From NCBI RefSeq assembly GCF_030068445.1, contig NZ_JAQPOK010000100.1, positions 1-64,000 of the forward strand: a DNA stretch of 64,000 nucleotides. The letters are read 5' to 3'. Every line of letters starts with the position of its first letter. Within the stretch, counting starts at the first letter, position 1. Below are positions 59,484-64,000 of the stretch, in pieces. The notes under the pieces were generated by a model. The model was given only the letters and a program-made list of their open reading frames with translations, made no database searches and had not been told where the DNA came from. The DNA is from Roseofilum halophilum BLCC-M91 (GTDB taxonomy: Bacteria; Cyanobacteriota; Cyanobacteriia; Cyanobacteriales; Desertifilaceae). The translations under genes and the position numbers were made by a program.

Positions 59484-60239
59484 TCAAACGTGTAATTTAA
59501 CCTCACATTGGGATAACTTTTCAGCCAACCACTGTTCAAAAATCTGATTTCGGATTTGCTGTTTTAGGGTATCATCCAACTCCACTGGAATAAATTGCTC
59601 TACACGGAGAAGACAATAACCACCTTCAAGAGCAAATGGTCCAATCATCGTTCCCGGAGGTGCAACACGAACAGGCTCTTGGGCCACTTCAGGAAGTTGG
59701 GAGATAAAGATTGGGGGCATGATCCCTTTAACATAGCGATCTTCAGTTAAGGAATGTTTCTGAGCCAGTTCTCCGAAAGACTCAGGATTTTCTTGAAGTT
59801 GAGTTTTGATGGTTTCGGCTTCCTGTTGTTGTGCAATAACAATTCTTGAAAGTACAATTTTTTCCAGTTTTTTCTGGTTCATTTCAAAAAATGGCTGAAT
59901 TTTAGCTTCAGTTATCTCTAGCTTCAACTTTTCAGCCTTGAGCCGCTTTTCGATTTGTTGCCGAAGAGACTCATAACTCATGTTTTTCTCTTTAAGCCAT
60001 ACCTCAAATTGTTCTGGAGCAACTAATTCATTTTGAGTTCGGAGTTGCACAATGGCTTGTTCAACGTCATGAGAAAGAATCTGAAGGTCATCACGATTCT
60101 GGATTTCTTGTTCAATTAGGTGCTGAGCTGAAATCTTGAAGAGGAATGACTGATCCTCTGCAATGGTACGAAGATAGTTTAAAGCGTCTCCCCAATAAAT
60201 TTCTTGATTATTGATCGAAAGGATAGGCTGAGATTTCAT
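59484..60239 (-). CDS. Parvulin-like peptidyl-prolyl isomerase
   Basis: This 251-residue protein has a SurA/PrsA-like helical N-terminal region and a parvulin domain at about 130-230: KIVLSRIVIAQQQEAETIKTQLQ, FGELAQKHSLTEDRYVKG and MIGPFALEGGYCLLRVEQF. No signal peptide is seen. In cyanobacteria such PpiC-like proteins without signal often lie next to genes for large secreted or type I exported proteins. Here it starts 26 bases after the stop of the large lipase-like gene, so they are probably co-transcribed. Confidence 0.85.
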   Translation of the reverse strand: MKSQPILSINNQEIYWGDALNYLRTIAEDQSFLFKISAQHLIEQEIQNRDDLQILSHDVEQAIVQLRTQNELVAPEQFEVWLKEKNMSYESLRQQIEKRLKAEKLKLEITEAKIQPFFEMNQKKLEKIVLSRIVIAQQQEAETIKTQLQENPESFGELAQKHSLTEDRYVKGIMPPIFISQLPEVAQEPVRVAPPGTMIGPFALEGGYCLLRVEQFIPVELDDTLKQQIRNQIFEQWLAEKLSQCEVKLHV

Positions 60240-60265
60240 GATATTTCTATACCTACTCTAGGTGT

Positions 60266-63200
60266 TTACGAGTAATCAAAAAAGCTTGAAATTCGCTTGT
60301 CTTTTGCCCATACCCAATCCGTAAATTCTGGTACAGCCGCACTATGACGTTTTACCTGGTTATAGCCAGCAGCCCCAGCGCCACCTACAAGGCCACCAAA
60401 ATAAAGACCAATAGCGGCATCAACGCCAGTAGGGACGTGACCTTGGATAAACTCATATCGTTTATTATAAAAGTCATCACTTTGTCTTGAGTTGTCCGTA
60501 TGACCGAAGACACTGGTTACTAATGCTAAAGACTGTTCTGACTGTGCTTGGTAATCTACCCTGTTTTCATCAGAGTATCCATCATGTGTCGTTGCTGCTG
60601 GATCTAATGCAATAATACTATTAACGCCATCAAGGTTTTTGGCAATTTCAAAAGATACATAAGCACCAAGGCTATGTCCAACAAGATTGATTTGATTTGA
60701 TTCTAAACCCCAAGATTGTAATGTATTAGCTACTGTTTTTCCTATGGGTTTGATCCAACTTGCGGCCTTAGCTAAGCCATCGACCCCTGTATTAGCAAAT
60801 CTCCGCCAGTCAAGTTTTAGAACTTGATCCCCATGTTCATACCCTCCAATTGCTTGGGCTAGATTGGTGAAGTTAGGCTTATCTATGGATTGGCTATTCC
60901 AACCATGAGTAATAATCCATGTTGGGCGATCGCCAATTGTGTCTTCAGCTTTCGGATGATCGCTTACAAATTTTAAATGAACGTCTTTGAATGAACCTTC
61001 AACGTCCAAAGCATGTAGATTTCTTTGCCATGGTGCTGAGGCACCATGAGGAAGGTGACCAGTGACACGATATGTCCTCGTATTGTAAGCAATTCTACCT
61101 TTTTCAAACTCCGCCCAAAGTGTAAATCCATCAGGATCAGGCCATTGTCGTTTTGTGGGAGCGCCAAGCGAGCCATTTACCGCCCAGAGTTCTTCATATT
61201 TGTCTGAAATTGGACCCCAACTGGCTACTGATTTTGAAGAAAGTCCCCTGCTCTTTCTATGGATTCGCGGTGTTCCATTAGTACCTGAAAAAGCTTGCCA
61301 AAACACATTAGATCTGCTATTAGATGGGGTTTCATCATTACGAGGGAAGCCGAGTGGATTATTAAAACTAAGACCCCCAACAGCTTCATATTCTTTGAGG
61401 TTTTCCCCCTCAATCCAATAAGCAGTATCAGAACCATCTTCTAACATTAAAAGCCTTCTAGATCTACGGAATGAGTATAGACTTGGTTCAAATTCTTGCA
61501 CCCAGCCACTACTGTTACCAACCGTCACATACCTTGGCTGTCCTGTACTCCGACCAACTTGGCTTTCACCCACTCTTTGAATAGCTGCACGTTTGGCTCT
61601 CTCAAACTTAGTTAGCGGAATGCTAATTTCATCTAGAGGAATTTCTTCACTTACATTATTATTTGATTTTTCATCATCATTATCTAAAGGCGGATCGAAT
61701 TCAATAACTGGCAGCCGTTGATCATGTGGATTTTCTATTGTACGGCGAAATCCACCTTCCCAGATATAACCAACTCGTCCATCATCAAGACGAACTTTAT
61801 ACCAAGTCTTATATTTGGGATTAGAATTATTGGTGGTGACTTTCTCCAAAAAACGGAAGGTTGTTCCAGCCGGCACATACCCCTGAATTAGAGTACTTGT
61901 ATCAATCCAGGGATGCCTACGGAAATTGGTTGCTTCTTTGAGCCTTCCAGTTCCACTATCTGATGTTCGACTCAGAATCTCTGCCCGCTTTTTATCAGAA
62001 GCTACATGAATGTTGAAAGGTTTAGGTGTACTCCATTGAGAACCATCAAAAACAGAAAGAGCTACGGTATCATTGATTCCAATATTACCATTGTGGCTGT
62101 AATAAACTTGATTTTGATTCAGTTGATCAATACTTGCTACACCACCTGACACACCTCCATATTGAGGAGGTAAAACATTCAAGCGAGGTGGAGTAAAGCC
62201 CGCAGGAACAGCAAAATGCCCTGTACTAGAGTTGTTAGGCGAAAAATCATAAAATGCAATAGCTTCAATTGCATCTCCATCAGGATGAGACCAGCTAAAA
62301 CGATTTCGCATCGAAACCAAACTTTCGTTTCTGAACTGAGGATCTATTGTTTTTGTAAAAAACTCTTCTTCCCCAATAGTTTGATCCCAGACATTAACAA
62401 TTGGTTTTGCTGTAGACTTAGGATTAGACTCTACCGGTTCAGCACCAATCGTTACATTGGACTTTGGATCGGAGTCTACCGGTTCAGCACCAATCGTTAC
62501 ATTGGACTTTGGACTGGGTTCTACCGGCTCAGCACCAATTGTCACACTTGTACTTGCACCGGTTCCATAGGAGTACCAGAAACTAGCTCCACTTGGCTGT
62601 GTCGTTAAATAGCCATTTTCATAGTAATGTTTAGTTACTCCATTACTAACCGTTGTTTTCTCAAAATCTCCCGCACTACTCGGAACCTTACCCTCTCCCG
62701 GTTGCGGAGCCACTGGAAGCGGAGTTGGAGGAGGTGCAACTATCGGTAAAGTAACCGTCCCTGGAGTCGGGTCTGTATTTCCCTTACTATCAGTAGCCGT
62801 ATAGATAAACCTTGTATCTCCCACAAAGCCAGGATTAGAGCTAAATACCAATTGACTAGCCTGAGCTATAGTAAAGGTCTGCCCAGGTTGTACCGGCACT
62901 CCGTTATAGAACAAGGTTCCTTCACTGGCTTCTGGAACAGTAGAAACCTTAAAGAAAAGAACATCATTATCCGGGTCAGTAGCCGTCAAGGGAGGCACAG
63001 AAGCTGTTTGACCACTTTCACTAGCGAGTGCTGTATGGTTGACTGCATTTGGAGGCGATGTAACAACCGGCTTGGCTATCGGTAAAGTAACAGTCGCCAG
63101 AGTTGGGTCTGTATTTCCTTTAGAGTCAGGAGCATCAGGAGTAAAATCATCAGTCAATCGATACTCAATTTGCCCCACATCTTCAGCTTTGAACCCCAGA

Positions 63201-64000
63201 TCTTCAACCTTGAAAAGGTCAGGACTTACCCTAATTTCATATAAACCTGGATTCAACTCCAGTTCGTAGAGAGATTTATCCTCTGCCAGGTAAGAAAGTG
63301 CCGCACCGATGCGACTATACTCTTCTCCTGAACCAATCATTTTGTTAACATACAAATCAGCTAATCTATCTCCCGACTCAAGCTGAAGTTGTAATTTTCC
63401 AGGTTCCTTAACCTCCAAACCATAAACATCCCTATTAATACGGATATAGCGAGTAAACTCTATCCCCACCTCACCAGAAACATCTAACTCTGATGATTTG
63501 GAACCCGTAAACGGATCGCTTTCTGTGTCAGGATTAGTAAATGCGATATCCCCATTAATATTCGGCACAACATCAGGCGTAAACTCAGTCGAAATGCTAT
63601 AGTCTCTCGCACCATCTGCACCGCCACCGACAACTAAATGATAGGTTCCTGGGTCAAGGAAACCCCCGCCACTGGTGGGAATTTTATCGCTGGCAATATA
63701 AGCAAAAGCTCCCTTGGAAGTGTAGAATTTCCGCCAAGCCGACTCACCCTCTGCATTAATCAAAGATACAGAAGGAACTGAACCACTCCTTGCTTGTCCA
63801 TTCCACTTGAAGTATCCACCCTCATCTACCGTAAACTCGTAATACTTCGTTGGTTGAGTTTCATTGAGTCCATCAACATCAGAAAAACTCGCCGAAGATT
63901 GCACCGCCGCAGTCTCCACAGAATTTCCGCCCCGTGCTGCTCGTTCCTGGGGAGTCACTTCACCTTCACCGCTCCAAGTCTCCGGAGCAAGCCAAGCCAC
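60266..64000 (-). CDS. Large secreted multi-domain protein with C-terminal lipase domain (5' partial)
   Basis: The open frame enters from the right edge and the apparent first codon is only the window boundary. At least 1244 residues long. From the N-terminal side: pre-peptidase-like beta regions with ESGDRLADLYVN; cadherin/Ig-like repeats (DSKGNTDPT..TVTLPI seen twice); three tandem 15-residue units (SNVTIGAEPV-based); an SH3b-like region around GYIWEGGF; LGFP-type repeats (LGFPRNDE, LGAPTKRQWPDPDG). The C-terminal lipase-like domain has THGWNSQSID, nucleophile in GHSLGAYV, IIALDPA and a His near FGHTDN. Absence of a window start leaves the export signal unseen. Confidence 0.88.
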   Translation of the reverse strand: MAWLAPETWSGEGEVTPQERAARGGNSVETAAVQSSASFSDVDGLNETQPTKYYEFTVDEGGYFKWNGQARSGSVPSVSLINAEGESAWRKFYTSKGAFAYIASDKIPTSGGGFLDPGTYHLVVGGGADGARDYSISTEFTPDVVPNINGDIAFTNPDTESDPFTGSKSSELDVSGEVGIEFTRYIRINRDVYGLEVKEPGKLQLQLESGDRLADLYVNKMIGSGEEYSRIGAALSYLAEDKSLYELELNPGLYEIRVSPDLFKVEDLGFKAEDVGQIEYRLTDDFTPDAPDSKGNTDPTLATVTLPIAKPVVTSPPNAVNHTALASESGQTASVPPLTATDPDNDVLFFKVSTVPEASEGTLFYNGVPVQPGQTFTIAQASQLVFSSNPGFVGDTRFIYTATDSKGNTDPTPGTVTLPIVAPPPTPLPVAPQPGEGKVPSSAGDFEKTTVSNGVTKHYYENGYLTTQPSGASFWYSYGTGASTSVTIGAEPVEPSPKSNVTIGAEPVDSDPKSNVTIGAEPVESNPKSTAKPIVNVWDQTIGEEEFFTKTIDPQFRNESLVSMRNRFSWSHPDGDAIEAIAFYDFSPNNSSTGHFAVPAGFTPPRLNVLPPQYGGVSGGVASIDQLNQNQVYYSHNGNIGINDTVALSVFDGSQWSTPKPFNIHVASDKKRAEILSRTSDSGTGRLKEATNFRRHPWIDTSTLIQGYVPAGTTFRFLEKVTTNNSNPKYKTWYKVRLDDGRVGYIWEGGFRRTIENPHDQRLPVIEFDPPLDNDDEKSNNNVSEEIPLDEISIPLTKFERAKRAAIQRVGESQVGRSTGQPRYVTVGNSSGWVQEFEPSLYSFRRSRRLLMLEDGSDTAYWIEGENLKEYEAVGGLSFNNPLGFPRNDETPSNSRSNVFWQAFSGTNGTPRIHRKSRGLSSKSVASWGPISDKYEELWAVNGSLGAPTKRQWPDPDGFTLWAEFEKGRIAYNTRTYRVTGHLPHGASAPWQRNLHALDVEGSFKDVHLKFVSDHPKAEDTIGDRPTWIITHGWNSQSIDKPNFTNLAQAIGGYEHGDQVLKLDWRRFANTGVDGLAKAASWIKPIGKTVANTLQSWGLESNQINLVGHSLGAYVSFEIAKNLDGVNSIIALDPAATTHDGYSDENRVDYQAQSEQSLALVTSVFGHTDNSRQSDDFYNKRYEFIQGHVPTGVDAAIGLYFGGLVGGAGAAGYNQVKRHSAAVPEFTDWVWAKDKRISSFFDYS
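62431..62565. repeat. 45-bp in-frame tandem repeat within the lipase-like gene
   Basis: Three copies of a 45-base unit (periods starting at 62431, 62476 and 62521) encode SNVTIGAEPVxxxPK units of 15 residues. They are nearly identical at the DNA level, so copy number may vary between strains. Confidence 0.9.

Noticed and set aside
1..64000. tRNA, rRNA, CRISPR array or complete insertion sequence
   Set aside because: No T-loop-like GTTCRANYC in a cloverleaf context, no regular 28-37 base repeats with spacers, and no transposase-length frame were found.

Overview
The window is a stretch of cyanobacterial chromosome. The evidence is a photosystem I subunit gene (psaD), two delta-12 acyl-lipid desaturase genes beside a delta-9 desaturase gene, cyanobacterial family proteins (DUF4112, Sll0314/Alr1548-type TPR, XisH/XisI, vMAP-type N-terminal domain), and a very high density of the HIP1 palindrome GCGATCGC. 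Many toxin-antitoxin (TA) genes, dispersed repeats and hormogonium-polysaccharide-like sugar genes suggest a filamentous, probably motile species. The genus cannot be fixed from sequence alone.

Layout. 1-13 kb: housekeeping and signalling (partial Uma2 gene, mnmG, PAS histidine kinase, second Uma2 gene, an SphR/SphS-like two-component pair, alpha/beta hydrolase, glycerophosphodiesterase, pheT). 13-20 kb: first accessory patch, with DUF433/DUF5615, an orphan HTH antitoxin, an antitoxin with a truncated PIN toxin, a secreted ricin-type lectin divergent from a STAND ATPase, VapBC, a third Uma2 gene and a bacterial-type PARG protein. 20-31 kb: SpkB-like kinase, psaD, DICT-domain kinase, 1-Cys peroxiredoxin, cysK behind a 13-copy heptamer repeat, a ferredoxin-like protein and the desaturase operon. 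31-34 kb: three overlapping or closely spaced polysaccharide genes. 34-52 kb: mostly core genes (lpxD, pepP-like, ABC ATPase, rsmG, MBOAT plus SGNH partner, SpoIID-like protein, SLC13 permease, thiE-thiS). 52-59.5 kb: second accessory patch, dense in HIP1-rich repeats. 59.5-64 kb: parvulin-like PPIase and a very large secreted lipase-like protein that runs off the right edge.

The 52-59.5 kb patch is the most unusual part. It holds two paralogous copies, plus a remnant, of an unrecognised two-gene cassette of small probably helical proteins with ATGA-coupled reading frames. Around them is a graveyard of TA modules: HicB with a stub of HicA, an MntA antitoxin followed by a HepT fragment fused in frame to a ParD-like antitoxin, a ParE toxin broken by a one-base frameshift, and a partial duplicate of xisI. 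A dispersed repeat there turns out to be decayed copies of the 5' part of a nearby coding sequence. Several small genes (49, 59, 46 and 36 codons) were found by reading the sequence directly.

No tRNA, rRNA, CRISPR array, complete insertion sequence or convincing riboswitch was seen.
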